64,000 nucleotides of DNA from Chelonoidis abingdonii. Its lineage: Eukaryota > Chordata > Testudines > Testudinidae. Each line of letters begins with the position of its first letter. The stretch's first letter is position 1. A program made the position numbers and the translations under genes. The DNA lies in contig NC_133771.1 of the NCBI RefSeq assembly GCF_003597395.2, forward strand, positions 128,452,117 through 128,516,116, written 5' to 3'. The notes below the pieces were generated by a model. That model worked only from the letters and a program-made list of their open reading frames with translations, was not told the origin of the DNA and did not search any database. Of the stretch, positions 12,560 through 25,385 are shown one piece after another.

Positions 12560-13075
12560 TTCAATGCATAGTCATCACCACCCTCAAAGTCTTGGGGACC
12601 TTGGCCCTTGGGCAGTCAGCATGGTGGGACTGCCCTGAAGCTAAGGCCCCTTGAAGCCTGCCACAGGACGCCCAAGCTCCTGCCTTTGCAGCAGCCGTAG
12701 TGAGCCTAGAAGCCAGAAAGGCCTAGCTTAAACTAGGATTCTCAGGGCTTCCAGACCCCCTGCCATGAGTAAGCCAAGTCCTGGCTAGAACTGGAGCTCC
12801 CGGGCATCTAGCTTTGTGGCAGCTGGGATCTTGGAAGCCCTAGTGTCCTGGGTAGCCTGTACAGTGGGGGCTACCCAGAGCTGTGAACCCTGTAAGCCTA
12901 GGCTCAGCAGCCCACCAAATGAGATAGAAGCCTGCCTGGTTTCCTGCTGTCTGGATCCTGCCTGTGGTTTCAGAGATTGTCAAACTAGATACGTTTCTGC
13001 ACAACATCTTAGCCTCAACAAACTGGAATTTTCCAGTGAAAGGCACTTTCATCTGAAAAGTCCCAAACAGCGCTA
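12560..13075. repeat. GC-rich unclassified dispersed repeat
   Basis: A GC-rich island in AT-rich surroundings, made of recurring 'gccctgg', 'aagcct' and 'gggcttcc' modules. It ends in 'aactggaattttccagtgaaaggc', which contains the palindrome 'ctggaattttccag'. It resembles an unclassified turtle repeat. The open frames across it (for example 12840-13184, - strand) look like GC by-products. Confidence 0.35.
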
Positions 13076-14649
13076 GTTGGGACCCAGCACAGTTTTTAGT
13101 CATGCGGTCAGGCGGTGATGAGGTTGTTCTATGCAACTTGTTCCCATAAAAACCCACCAACACTTGCATGCTAAGATGTGACATTAGTTAGTGATGGCCC
13201 TGACTTTAAATTTATGGAACAAGGACTTGAACACCTTTTCCTCCCACCCAGACAGCAACTGCCAAGTTATGAAAAGAAAAGGGTAACTCCTCCTAACCTC
13301 TCCTCAATGCATAGTCTTCCAAAAGCACAGTCAGGCCACAGTCTCTCCTCTTCCCAGGCCTATGGGCAATGACTTAGCTTCTCCCCAGCTCCCTGTCAAG
13401 TGTTAGTCCCTGTACCTCTGGGCTTTCCCTGGGTCTCTCTCAATGCTCCTGGCACTGGGTCTTGCTGTGCTGCACTGAACCAAACAGCAAATGGAGGGGA
13501 TGGAAGAAGGGGCGTGGACCAGCAGCCATGAAAGTGATTGGCTTAGGGGAAAAACTACAGAGGCAAAGGCTTCTCCTCTGCAGTTTTCACTGCATGGCAA
13601 GAGCATGGGAGGTGGCTGATGCTTTGGGGTTGGTGATGCAGAGCTGCTCCTGGTATTAGTTAAAGCAGAACATTTCTGCAAGACTTGCCCTCTGTTGCTT
13701 CTACTACAATGAAGGACTGGATGTGCCAGGGGGTGAGGGAGCAATAGCAGCTGTTTTGCTGAGATATGGGGACTGGAATGAACAAACTGCAAAGTGCTGC
13801 TCACCGCAGCAATGGCCCAAATATCATGCGTGGAGCTGTTCTGAGCCTCACTGGGCCCTTTGGGGTTATACGTCTTATCATACCCCTCAGTGCTGTTAAA
13901 TCTCTCCCAACAAAAGGGTCTGGGCATTAAGTTTTCCTAGTGTTGAAGTAAGTTTTTGTCTTCCCATGGTCAGGGACAACTCAGCCCATGGAATCCTAGC
14001 AAACAGAGTAGGGAACATCTCTATGTTGTTTGGCTCATCCCTGCCATATTCAGGATTGGCCTCTAAGTCCTAGTCTCATGCCTACACTAGATCTCTGAAA
14101 AATGTTATGGCCAAGCTTCAGAGACCTCCAGTATCATGTTATGTTGCCAGGTGGTGGGATACTGTGTATTGAGCAGCTAGCCAATGGTATGTGACTCACA
14201 TGCACTGATTAACTGATGCAGTGCGTGTTGAATGAGAGCGTCCTTTTGTAGCAAATCATTTGTGTTCGTGAGTTGCCTGAGGTGGTGTTTTCTTCTTTTC
14301 AGTTTTCTCACAGAAATGTTTTCTGGATAGTCATTTATTCACTCGACCCTTCCACCACTGAGAGAGAATTTTTTAAAAAATATTGCTTACGGTCATTGTT
14401 TCATCATTTAGCATGGGGTGGGGGTGTCTTTTTCCCCTTCTCTAATCAAGATTATTTACCCTTATACACTATTGTACAGAGTTTTGGTATAAAAGATAAG
14501 GGCAGTAAAGACTAGTCCCTACTAGGTATATTCTTGTAATAGTTTTAGTTTACTAGTAGGTGAGATTTACTTAAGAGCCTACACTAGAACCTGTTTAATA
14601 AAAAAATGACTAGAAAGTCCCACACTTGGCTGCTGCTGTAGCCTGAGTT
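13076..14649. other. Intergenic, no element recognised
   Basis: Moderate GC. Includes a 174-codon open frame on the - strand (13403-13927) with no recognisable domain; see rejected items. Confidence 0.5.
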
Positions 14650-14975
14650 CATTGCACATGCCAGAGGCTCCTTGAATTCCTCCCATTTATAACCCTTCCC
14701 CCTGCACAAGCTCCCTTTATCCCCCTCTACTTCAGGGACTCCTTGTAACCCACCATACCCCCATCATCTTCCTTATACCAGGAACTCTGTGCGCCCCTTG
14801 TTCCACACGCCTCCCCACTACCCCTTCCCCACACTATCAGGGACTCTGTGCACTCCCTTTGCCTCCCCACATGCTAGGATCTGTGGCCTGCATGTCCCTC
14901 TTTCCCCATAATACTGTACCCCACTTCCCTCTGCGCCCCATGCCAGGGATTCTGAGTGTCCCCTTTCTCCTGTCC
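14650..14975. repeat. Degenerate pyrimidine-rich minisatellite
   Basis: Variants of the motif CAGGGACTCTGTG recur at about 14733, 14778, 14837, 14874 and 14943, separated by C/T-rich spacers. The period is irregular (about 37-69 bp). This looks like a decayed tandem array. Confidence 0.55.
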
Positions 14976-15379
14976 CTTTTTTTCTTTCTGACTGGAAAAT
15001 AAATCCTTGAGTATCAACATTTTAAACAGCATTGGGACGATGGGCAGAGCTGAGATGGGGGCTATCATTATGTTGGGAGACATAGATTGATGGCACCCAT
15101 TAATATTGAACAATTCTTTTGAGCTATAAACATTACAGCGGTAGTAGAAGCTGCTGGGTCTGCTAACCCAATGAAAGGGCTCTCTGTGCATGTCTCCCTG
15201 TTTTGGTTGTTCAGTTTTCACCACAAGCAATAGGATTCTGTCCTTTCATGCCTAGAACATTCCGTGACTTTTTTTTTTTTTTTTACTTGATTAGGTGTGG
15301 CATTCGAAAAGTTACCGTATTACAGGCAAGCAGAGGAACACCTTCAAGTTGAGCGTAGGGCCTTGCTTTGCTCTGCCAA

Positions 15380-15556
15380 CAGGGGCGGCTCCAGGACCCA
15401 GCATGCCAAGTGCGTGCTTGGGGTGGCAAGCCACGGGGGGCGCACACCTGCGGGAGGTCCGCCAAAGCCGTGGGACCAACGGACCATCCACAGGCAAGCC
15501 GCAGAAGACAGCCTGCCTGCCATGCTTGGGGCGGCAAAATTCTTAGAGCCGCCCCG
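15380..15556. mobile_element. GC-rich hAT-type MITE with 8-bp target duplication
   Basis: A 177-bp element flanked by identical 8-bp copies TCTGCCAA (15372-15379 and 15557-15564). Its terminal inverted repeats are CAGGGGCGGCTCCAGGA and the reverse complement of TTCTTAGAGCCGCCCCG. The 8-bp duplication and CAGGG-type ends are diagnostic of hAT. It has no transposase, so it is non-autonomous. Very high GC creates several overlapping spurious frames here. Confidence 0.85.
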
Positions 15557-18283
15557 TCTGCCAATAGTAGAATAAAGAAATTCTTTAAATGTATTCATCA
15601 TTTTCTCCTTGTGGGCTGGATCCTGCTCCTGTTGGTCACTGTCAGTTACCTTAGATTTCAGTGACATCTGGACTGTCCCCTTTCCTCACTTTCACTGAGC
15701 TGAAGAGATGTTTTTGTGAATTGTAATTGTGATCTCCAGCCTCAGGAACCCAGACAGCAGGCAATGATTCTGGAGAGTGAAATCTCTGAAGTCGCCTACG
15801 GAACCATTATATGAAATTCTCCAGTATGCGATGGGATGCTCAGGGAAATTACTTTAATGCTCCCATTAACAGCAATTGGAAGACTAAATTTTCCCCTCCT
15901 CTCAGGAAAATAAAACTTTTTACAGAGTTGAAAATGAATAATAGGTGTATCTAAGAAAAATAAAGCTTAACTCGGTTATTGCAAAGTCAATGGTAAAACC
16001 TATATCTTTTCTAAACTACTCTTGGAAAAAAGCTTGGACGTCTAACTGTTCAATACAGCATTTCAGTCTTGATTTTATTTCTCAGCTATTCACTTGAAGA
16101 ACTCAGTGCTTGAAACTTCTTTTTAATAACACTGCATCATATGTGGCTGTTACAAAAGTAGAAATTGCTACTCTACTGCCTCAAGAATTGAAGTGAGGGA
16201 ACATCTGCTCTAAGCTTCTTGCATCCAATTATTGCTTGCTATGCATTATTACTTATGGGACTAATGTGACTAAAGCTGTTTTCTGACGACGTGCAGGGCT
16301 TTGGCCTAAAATATGTTTGGCTTAGTTAAAACCAACCTACAGCTAAAACTATGTCCATCTATAATCAAGCCCACATGTAGTTTGATGTAATTAAGGGCAC
16401 AATAAGATCATTCTAAAAGATTGCTTTTAAAAGGCCTTTTGTCCGCTTCCCCCATCTGACTTGGGTGTACAAGCATGTAAAAATGCAACAGTCAGGGGAA
16501 AAAAAATCCATGAAGAATTGTTTTGACATTAAGGGGGGCGGTGTGTATTCAACAGCAGAAAAATAAGGTGTATGGGGTGTAGGGGTTGTTAGGGTTCTGA
16601 TTAAAAATCCCCCACACCCATGAAAATAATGTTTCCAATGAAGAAGGAAAACCCCACTGAAAAGCATTCCAGAAGAGTGAGCCTCTTTTAAAAATAAATT
16701 AATTAAAAAATCTAGTGTTTGTGATGGCTTTGTTTGGAGAGAGACAAGAATCAAGCTAGCTGTGCAGGCTCCAGATATTTTGGGGAGGAGGGCACGGTCT
16801 TTTTATTTCCCCCTTCTTTTTAAAGTGCATCCAATATTGCCAACCAATTTAATTGATTGAAAAGTATCTGGAAAATACAGCCCTTGAACTCGAATGCTTA
16901 GCAGCCTAACAATGTCACGTGTACTGCAAAGGCCACATATCTCACAAAATACCACAACATTTCACAAAGGAGGCTTAAGAGCTCCAGCTGAATACAGCTT
17001 TCTGTGTGAAATATCTTTATGGATCTACAAAGCAGTTAAACCCTCAGGGAGGGGGGATGTGCACATCTTATAGCGTGACAGCAACAAGTGTAACTACCAT
17101 AGAGGCCTCATTAATAAGGGTTCTCCCTTATCAATAGAAGGAAAAAATAAATCCTCATTTCAGAAAAGGAAACTAAACCATTAAATTTCAGCTGCTTGTT
17201 TTTAAATCCTAAGTATAGTTTAAAAAAACCCAAAATGCCTTACTAGGCTCTTGTTGCCTTGAAGGGCCAGATCCTGACCACTCAAGCAACTGGGAGACGA
17301 GATCAGTGCCTAAATATACTAGTTAGGACTCTTTCTTATTGGTAGTTTTTAATTTTTTAGCTTGTACATTATTATTTGCAGTGGTCTGTTCTGGAGCATG
17401 AGTATAACTAAAGGACAAATGAGCTGTGGGTTTTTTTTGTTTTTTTTATATAAGCAAACACAGAATCCTCTATTTCCAGCCTTTTTTTAAGGAGTATTTC
17501 TCAGCTCCCTGTAAGATGTTTGTATCTCCTCTATTCACCAGCTCCCCTTCATGCCCACAAATATTTCCAACTTTTTATTACTGGCATGTAGTCTCTAGCT
17601 GCCTTTTCATGTCTCCCACATCTTTTTTTTTTTTTTTTTCCAGAGCTTTCACTCACTCATGGTTTTTATACCCTGATCAATAGAAGGCAGTCATACAAAC
17701 AGCACTTTTTAATTTCTAGGGAGCTACATAAAGAGACGAAGGTGAGGAACAGCCATGGCTCAATCCAATATTATGTTTAATTTTACTTATTTTCAGTTTC
17801 TCATGAAAATTTAAGTACGTCTCTTAAATTATGTACAGCCATTTCATTTGCCCTGCTTAAGCTTTCTGAAATACTTTTGTCTAGATTTCCATCCAGAGGA
17901 GTGAGAGATTTGTGCATCTGAGGTACATTGCTTCCTGATGCACTCAGGATGGGATGTTAGATTAGTCTGAGACTCCCCTTCTCTAGAGGGAAAAGTGCTG
18001 ACTGCAGGCCTGAGCTAGCAAAGCAGACAGAGGCTGTAGGAAATTGGGAACAAACAAAAGAGGGGTCCAGGAGTCAACCTGTCGCCCCTGCCCCTGAAAT
18101 GTTTGAACTACTAGATGCAATTTCCTGCATTTCAGATCATTTAAAAAATTTCAGAACAAAATGTTGATTGGGAGGGGGAAAAAGGCATCTGTATTCTATA
18201 GGAGTCTTAATTCGGCAGTGTGGCAAGTTGGGCTCCATTAAAACTCTAACTAAACCTCAGGGTCCTAAACACCATCCCATTTC
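15557..18283. other. Intergenic, no element recognised
   Basis: AT-rich, with poly(T) runs (near 17623-17639) and scattered short repeats. No coding exon or repeat family recognised. Confidence 0.5.
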
Positions 18284-18397
18284 ACATAGCAGATGTTCTG
18301 ATTTTATAGGGACAGTCCTGATATGTGTAGCTTTGTCTTTTGTAGGCACCTAACCCCACACCCCATCCTGACTTTTCACATGTTATCTGGTCACCCT
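18284..18397. mobile_element. Small MITE-type repeat ('ctggtcaccct' end)
   Basis: Contains 'agatgttctgattttatagggacagtcctgat' in outline and ends TGTTATCTGGTCACCCT. The left end 'agcagatgttctg' is a decayed inverse of the right end. It matches a short repeat family I recall from turtles. No clear target duplication. Confidence 0.55.
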
Positions 18398-18756
18398 ATT
18401 CCATGGGGACAGACACTTACAGAGCCTGACTTCTCAAAGGGGCTTGGGAGCTACAGCATCTTGGAAAAATCAGGCTCTCAGTGTTTCAGACTGAGGCACC
18501 AAAACTTGGGGAACAGGTCTGAAAATTTGGTTATATATTTGTAACATTGTATTTAAGGCACATCCTGCTTTCTGTTTGTTGAGCTAAACAACTCAGAGCT
18601 TAAGGCACTTCTGTGGGAAATTGAGACAATGAGGTGATTATTATATCCAAGGGTAGGAGTTTGTTGCAAAGGTAATGGGATAAAATGATCTTGTCCATAC
18701 TCCTGAAAATGCTCCATTGTTGACGATGGGTGTAACAGTGCTGAGCACACTGTGTC

Positions 18757-19405
18757 ACCTTGTCTACCCTAAGGACATTTCTCAACCAGCTTTAGTATCA
18801 CTGGAAGTCTGTTGGCTGCCAATGCTATTTTCAGTCCCAAACTGATCAGACTTGCTCTGAGCAGGGTTAAATGACACTGTGCTGAAAACTGTACACTAGG
18901 GCTCCCTGTGTTACTAACACTGATTCAGCTGAACTGATATTGGCAATAAGAACAGCCATAGTGGGTCAGACCAAAGGTCCATTTAGCCCAGTATCCTGTC
19001 TTCTGCCAATGCCAGGTGCCCCAGAGGAAATGAATAGAACAGGCAATCAAGTGATCCATCCCCTGTCACCCATTCCCAGCTTCTGACAAATAGAGGCTAG
19101 GAACACCATCCCTGCCCATCCTGGCTAATAGCCATTGATGGACCTATCCTCCATGAACTTATCTAGTTCTTCTTTGAACCCTGTTACAGTTTGGCAGACT
19201 TTTTTCCAAATGCTTCTAGTGCAAACAAGGCCTGCAAGCCCAGCCATTTGAGAAACTGGGGCTAAAAGAGCAGGTTTTAACCGCAGATGCTGAATGTGGT
19301 TTATCCTGGACTGCACTGGCAGAACTGTGTCCAGCACCAGTGCAGATACACCTATTGCTGACGCCAGTTGTTAGCTACAGGTAATTTTCATAGTTTAGAC
19401 AAGGC
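18757..19405. mobile_element. MITE split by a CR1 fragment
   Basis: The left end CCTTGTCTACCCTAAGG (18758 on) pairs with the inverse of TAGTTTAGACAAGGC near 19391-19405. An alternative right end, CTAGTGCAAACAAGGCC, lies near 19216-19232, so two adjacent elements are possible. The body is interrupted at 18946-19190 by CR1 sequence flanked by a 6-bp duplication. Confidence 0.5.
18946..19190 (-). mobile_element. CR1 LINE 3'-end fragment
   Basis: Contains GTGGGTCAGACCAAAGGTCC, 'tagcccagtatcctgtcttc', 'cccattcccagcttctg' and 'cattgatggacctatcctcc' in order. This is the 3' end of a CR1 family common in turtles, read on the - strand. TTGGCA occurs at both borders (18940-18945 and 19191-19196), a probable target duplication. 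No coding capacity. Confidence 0.85.
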
Positions 19406-19572
19406 ACAAAACAATGCCCAATGTCTTGGCACTGCCTAAGTGGATGGAGGCAATGTACCAGCCCAACATCCAGGGCCATTTGGCCTATCTGAAGGTAACG
19501 ATTTTTGAGCGACAGGCCATGCACACATTCTTTACAAAGGACTTCACTATTATCGGGATAAGGGAAAGACAC

Positions 19573-19811
19573 GGGCTGTGTCTACACAAGCCTTTTTTTC
19601 TCTAAAGTTTCCAACTTTTGCTAGCACCAGTGCAGGGCTACTATCAGTAGCAACAGTGAGCAGGCTAGAGTAGATGAGCTCTGTGTCCTCTAATCCTGCC
19701 TAGATATGGTGCATAAAATGCTGCCACCTGCTTTTGTCTACACTAGAGTTCCTACTCCTTCCACCAGTGTGGGGGAAATGTTAGGAATAGTTTCCTAACG
19801 TAGACCAGGCC
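19573..19811. mobile_element. MITE with 'tctaca' inverted ends
   Basis: Starts GGGCTGTGTCTACACAAG and ends CCTAACGTAGACCAGGCC; the inverse of the latter is GGCCTGGTCTACG. An internal palindrome 'gttaggaatagtttcctaac' lies next to the right end. About 240 bp, no coding potential. Confidence 0.6.
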
Positions 19812-20231
19812 AGAGATGCAGCAGTTGGAAGCAATACCCGAGAGAAATAGTAACCAGAGTAATAGTCATTTGAACACAGACAGATGTTTTCCTTGAGCCC
19901 TGAAGTGTGGTTAACTATGTATAAACTTTCACTGCTGCTTTTGCTCTTTTCTCCAACTTTGCTAAAGGCAAGAATAGGAACTGTGTAAACAGTAAATAAA
20001 ACTTGACTGGGAAAGAATATCCGAGGTCTGTGTCTACTCATTTCTATCATTCTCCCAAGTCCAGACTCTACTTCACTGTCTGGAAGTGGAGATACTAATT
20101 TTTAAAAATTGTACTCCTAGAGCTCCTTCCATCTAAGGCTCTCAAAACATTTTACCAACACTAGCAGCTAAGCCTCATAACACGCCAGCAAGAGAGGGAG
20201 ACATTATTACTCCTGAGTAAACACAAGTCAG

Positions 20232-20512
20232 GCCTTGTCTACACTACTGGGGTAAGTTGATGTAATTTATGCTACTCCAGCTACATAAATAATGTGGCTG
20301 GAGTTGATGTAGCTTAGGTTGACTTACCGCAGTGTCTACACTGTGCTGCATCGATTGGAGACACTCTGCGGTTGACTTCCCTTACTCCTCTTGTTCCAGT
20401 GGAGTACTGGAGTTGACCGGAAAGCGCTCTGTGGTCAATTTTTGCGGGTCTTCATTAGACCCACTAAATCTCCCCAATCTCAGCAATGTGGCTCGGAAGT
20501 GTAGACATAACC
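20232..20512. mobile_element. MITE with matched inverted ends
   Basis: Starts GCCTTGTCTACACTACTGG and ends GGAAGTGTAGACATAACC; the reverse complement of the end is GGTTATGTCTACACTTCC. Internally 'ggttgacttaccgcagtgtctacactgtgctgc' type sequence matches a turtle MITE. About 281 bp. The 71-codon frame over its right half (20332-20547) is not a gene. Confidence 0.7.
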
Positions 20513-23039
20513 ATACACACAGCAGTCTGAGTCAAAGCTACAGGTAAAACCCAGTTTCTTGCTCTAAGCTGATGACTCCTCTTTCAATGTTCGGTCCTCA
20601 ATGTGAGCTCTTGATCTCAATGAAACTAAAATGGGGAAGTGATTCCATAAGAGAGAGACTGTTTCAGTTCAGCGTGTACAAAACTTGTTGTAGTTATACA
20701 AAGTAACATTTGGAGCTAAATGTCACTTGTCTTATCCTTTGTGATTTGTCTCAGTGAAGTCAATGGGATTATTTGTGTGAGAGAGGAGAGCAGGAACTGA
20801 CTCCTGACCTTCTCTTTAAACTTGTGGTGTTGTATCACAGGCTGTGAGTTTTCCCTCTGTAATTCTTTTTTCTACCTTCAGAAGCACTTTGGAGGGCTTG
20901 CGCTTACATTATAACCGTATCTTCTTCATGTGGCTGCTGCACCTTACTTCTGTGCCTTACTTTGTCCTCTATCCCTTTCACTTGTTCTCTTTTTTTTTTT
21001 TTAACTCTCATGTCTAAATTACTTTCTCCTGCTAATCTCAGAAGACTGAAGAGATTTGTCTTCCCCTCCTTCCCGCCCTGTATAGTGATTTGGAATAAAA
21101 GTCGCATGCAGCATTTGCTAAGAAAAAAAAATACCAAAGTTAAAATCAGCGATGGGATGTGTGTATTCAGAAATTGGTAAACTTCTATCATCAGGCAACA
21201 ATAAGAATAATGAAATATGCAGTGAAGGACATTTCTTTTTTAGTGTGAACTTTCTCTTCACACATTTCAGTAAATACACAGCCCAAGAGCAATAAATCCC
21301 CCAGCAGGAAAGCATGTTTGCAAAGAACACCTCAGGATGGCAACTATCTGCTTTTCCTAATGTAACTTCAAACTGAGGTTAAACATACAACTCAAACACT
21401 CACGTAAGTTAGACAAAACTCCTTTATACTAGCAGGAGCTATGAGCAGGAACAGACATGAGACTGATGAACAGCTCCGAAACTTAAATTTAAACCAAAAT
21501 CTGCTTTAAAATATATTCTAACATTTCCCTCCCATAAAATCAGGTTCTAATAAGAGAGAAGACACAGCCAATAAATAAAATACAGCTGAACCCATGTGAA
21601 CTTAACTTATGTTAGGCCAATTGTAAGCAGGTGTCTATTATGACACTAGGAGCTCCACTAGTATATTTATATATTATTTCATGATAGTTTAAGCATAGCT
21701 AGGGAACCAATGTACAAGAAGAGCCTCACAAGTCCCGGTTTCTTCTACATTAGCCACAGAGTAAAATCCCCAGATAGGTTCCAAAACTTCCCTTCAAACC
21801 TCCCTAGGAATGAGGATAGTGTCTCACATGTTGAAGTTCAATGAAAGCAGACAATAGACGGAAGTCTGGGGTTTTCTCTGCAATATGTGGAGAGTGGCTG
21901 GGACACAGATTAGGCAAGAGATGAGGTTTATTTACTAACTGCAAATCTCTAAAGCGTTCCTGTTTTTAGGGTAAAGGCTAGAAAACTGACTTGCACCCTG
22001 TAGATCTGTGCAGTTTGTCAGCTCTGCCAGGCCACCCGTTTCCTGGGCCAGCAGACTCTGCCAAACCATAGGTGACTAAGTGGGAATTTTCTGCAATATT
22101 TTTATGATTGACCTGTATGGCAGTGACTTACTTGACTGGGGATTGCTAGCCAGAGGGTACAAAAAGGTTAAAAGGCTCTTCTCGGTGCAGAGCTGGAGCC
22201 ATGAGGGATTTGTGTCAGGAACTGCCTGGGGTAGTATGAATGGGTTGTTAAGGACTGGACGAAACTCATCCATAGCTAGGGAGGATCCAGCAATACAGTG
22301 AGAACTCGGAGATAGAACAGCTAACACTAATAATGGGAAGCTCCAGCAGGCGACCGATGTGAACTCAGCATTGCTCAGCAGAACAGTGGAGTAAAAGGTG
22401 ACTGGAGGCTGGGATAAAAGACAGACACAGAGCTCTCACTTAGGATTGGCAGACACAGAGACAGGGCGAGAGCCAAAAATAGAGTCCACAGCATGTTGGC
22501 TGGGTGGAGTGCTGACCTAGCCAGTACACATTAAGTTTTAACCTTTGCTTTCCTAAGCTAATCTAAGGACTTCCTGATGCTGTACTCCAGTTCTGTTATG
22601 AAAAGGCTGCCTGGTGTCATTGCAAATACCTGTGGAGGCTCAGTCTCAGAGGCACTGAGGCTGCATGGCCACCTCTTAAGGAAGAGTGGAATCCCACTGG
22701 AGGCTTGGCCTACTAAAGAGAATCCTCCAAGGGACTGTTTCAAAGTTGGGGCATAGCACAGATCTTATGGGTCTGTGACGCCCTGGGGGACAGAATCCTG
22801 TGCCCTTTCAAATGTATTAAATGACCAATGAGCTACATATCCCAGGTTCTCCACGCCTTTTAACAATTACTAAAAACAAGTTGCGCAACAAAAACTAATC
22901 CAGAAGCAAATCTACTTCATGAATAAACCAGCTAATCAAGTACTGGCTGAAAATACCCCAGATACCAACCTTGCGGCATTGCCTTCTCAAAAGCCAGTGG
23001 GAGGAAATAGCCCTACTCTATTAATCTGCACAAGCAAAA
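20513..23039. other. Intergenic, no element recognised
   Basis: Mostly unique-looking AT-rich DNA. No coding exon or RNA gene recognised. Confidence 0.5.
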
Positions 23040-23560
23040 TCTATTTTGGACCAAGGTGAGGGAATGAATTCCAGTGCTGAGGGCCCCATGCAGAGAACAC
23101 CTTGCCAACAACCCCTAGCCTTTTACAGCAAGGTGGCACCAGCCTTAATGTTTCTGCTGCTAGCAACTTCAGCAGCATTGCATAGAGAAGCAATTTCTCA
23201 AATAGACAGATCTCAACTCATTTAAGATTTTGTAGTTCAAACCTGTACATTCAGATCCTCCTAGGAACACACAGGCAGCCAATGCTGCTCACAGAGCTCT
23301 GATATTCTGTGCTCATGTGATACATTTTGCTTAATAATCAGCTAGCTGTGTTCTGCCCCAGCTTTAGTTTCCAAATAGATTTAATGTGTAACCCAGGTAA
23401 GTCTTGTCTGCCTAAAGAAAACTGCCATAGTAATCACCGTGCAGTCCTTCAGGAGGCCTGTAACACAGCTCAGATCCATAATCAAAAGTGTGCCCAACAG
23501 TGCACAGAGACTACAACCATTACCCTTTCCTGAAGCAACTCTAATCCAGCTAATGACTCC
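23040..23560. repeat. Ancient LINE (L2/L3-like) relic
   Basis: The order 'tttgtagttcaaacctgtacattc', 'aggcagccaatgctgctcacagagc', 'gtgctcatgtgatac', then 'agctttagtttccaaatag' matches an old LINE-derived repeat of amniotes. No reading frame survives. Strand and exact family are not decided from the sequence. Confidence 0.45.
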
Positions 23561-25385
23561 ACTAGTCTCCATCACAGCATTGCCTGGGTAGCTGGAGGTC
23601 ACTGGTGTGACAACCCCAACAGTGCACATAACCCTCTTCCTGCTGTGCCAAAGTGCTTAAATGGCCTCTCTGGTTTGCTTGATGCAGAGGGCTTAGATTG
23701 GCTGGAAGCAACTCCACCACACAAATACCAGCATACGCCAGAGAGCTCACTGAGCATTCATTTTCACAGTGGCCAACATCTACCTTTTTTCATTCCAACT
23801 GATTCTAGCACTAGAATCTCTGAGGATACTAGCCTAGTAACTTGTTGCCATCTGGATGGAGGGTAACCAACAGACTCTGGTTCTCACTGCTGGGGCAGAA
23901 GATGGCTGAAGGCCAGCTGAACCCAGCTCTAAGCAATATATTAGTGTGTGATCTGGTGGCCAAGTGACTGGCAGAGGTAGGCATCACTAGGATGTTTATT
24001 ACAAATTATTTGTGTAGCTCTGATCACAACCCCTCACAATGAATTCCAGCTCCTGTCTTCCTGCCTGGAATTAGGCAGCATTCTAAGGGAGAACTTTTTG
24101 AAATGGGAGCATTTTTTTCCTCCAATATTATGTGTGTGGAAAAAAACAACAAAGTGGAAACTATTCACCCCAAACAGGTGAAGCATTCTTACTGTATCTG
24201 GCAAGGCACAGCCACCATGCAGGCATATCAGTGCTTCTACTTCCCCACCATGCATACTGCACACCACAAGATGCTACAACCCTATTCTTTTTCTTTTCTT
24301 TTTAAAATCTAATCTCTTGGTGACAGTAAACATGACTTGAGGGAAGGTCCAATATAGGAACATCAGCAAAAGTAAGGGCAAAATCAGGCCTGATGTCTTC
24401 AACAATTCAATGTGGAATACTTATTCACATGAACTGTTGTGACCCTGGCCTAGCTCTATGTATATCTATTTTTTTTCAAATGTATTTTCTCAGTTAGGAT
24501 GATATTCTGTGCACAGAAATCAGCTGAGGCCTTAACTGTGGAAGGCATTCTGTGACTTACAGCCTGATGAAAAGCACACAGAATCAACAACACAAGGTTA
24601 AGTCTAGGTACAGATGCAGAACTAATGATTAGTTGGACACCATTAGTTTGACGCCATGTGTTTCAGACCCAGAAGACCTCCCATTGCAAAGTTGCCGAAA
24701 GAAAAGCACACAGTTTGTCATGCTACTTTAACTGTAGAGAAACCTGCAGCTGCCTACAGCTCTCCCATCCATGTTTTCCTCAAGCCACATGGCTGGGGCC
24801 CATGGGAGCAGTAGAACTAGTATGTTCCTGCTGAGAGTGCTGCTAAGACCTGTTTTCTCCCTCTGTAGTGTTAAGTTCAGCATGCTTCTCCCTCATGGTC
24901 AGTGTGTGCTCTGAACTTCCTTTGAGCATCATTGAGCTCACAGTACAGAGGGAGAGAGAATGGAGCTTAGCAGTGCTTTATTTGAAAGATGCAGGACAAA
25001 ACCTGACCAGGCATACCTGTCATACCTAAGAAGCTCTCAACCCCATAAGGAAGGGGTTGAAGGCTTGAGAGATTTTTGCAGGTCAGATGGTAAGAGGAAA
25101 CAGAATGATAGGGTTAGGGGAAATGGATGTGCTGCTCAGGTAGAAGACAGAAGAGGCTGGTAGTACAAGAGAGACAAAATGATAGTGTGGCAAACCAAGA
25201 GAGGGAGAAGATACAAAAGGGAAAAATGAGACTGAGGGGAAACGAGATGGGAGGAACAGTGAAATGTAAAGAGGAAAGGATGGTAATTGTGACCATGGCA
25301 TGGGAAGGATGCAGGGAGATAGCAAGCATCACAAGTGAATCTGGAAAGGATTCACCTTTTCTCCCCCCCCCCCGCCCCCTTTTCA
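23561..25385. other. Intergenic, no element recognised
   Basis: No coding exon, RNA gene or clear repeat family seen. A purine-rich stretch (about 25060-25340) gives spurious long frames on both strands. Confidence 0.45.

Noticed and set aside
13403..13927. 174-codon open frame on the - strand, the longest in the window
   Set aside because: No recognisable domain, Ser/Pro/His-rich low-complexity composition, overlaps other frames on the opposite strand, and no splice or promoter context. Treated as chance in moderately GC-rich DNA.
15283..15667. Several overlapping frames of 60-107 codons on both strands
   Set aside because: All centre on the GC-rich hAT MITE at 15380-15556 and run out of it into unrelated sequence.
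20904..21330. Open frames around 21000-21300 on both strands
   Set aside because: Poly(T)-flanked, low-complexity translations with no conserved domain and no splice context.
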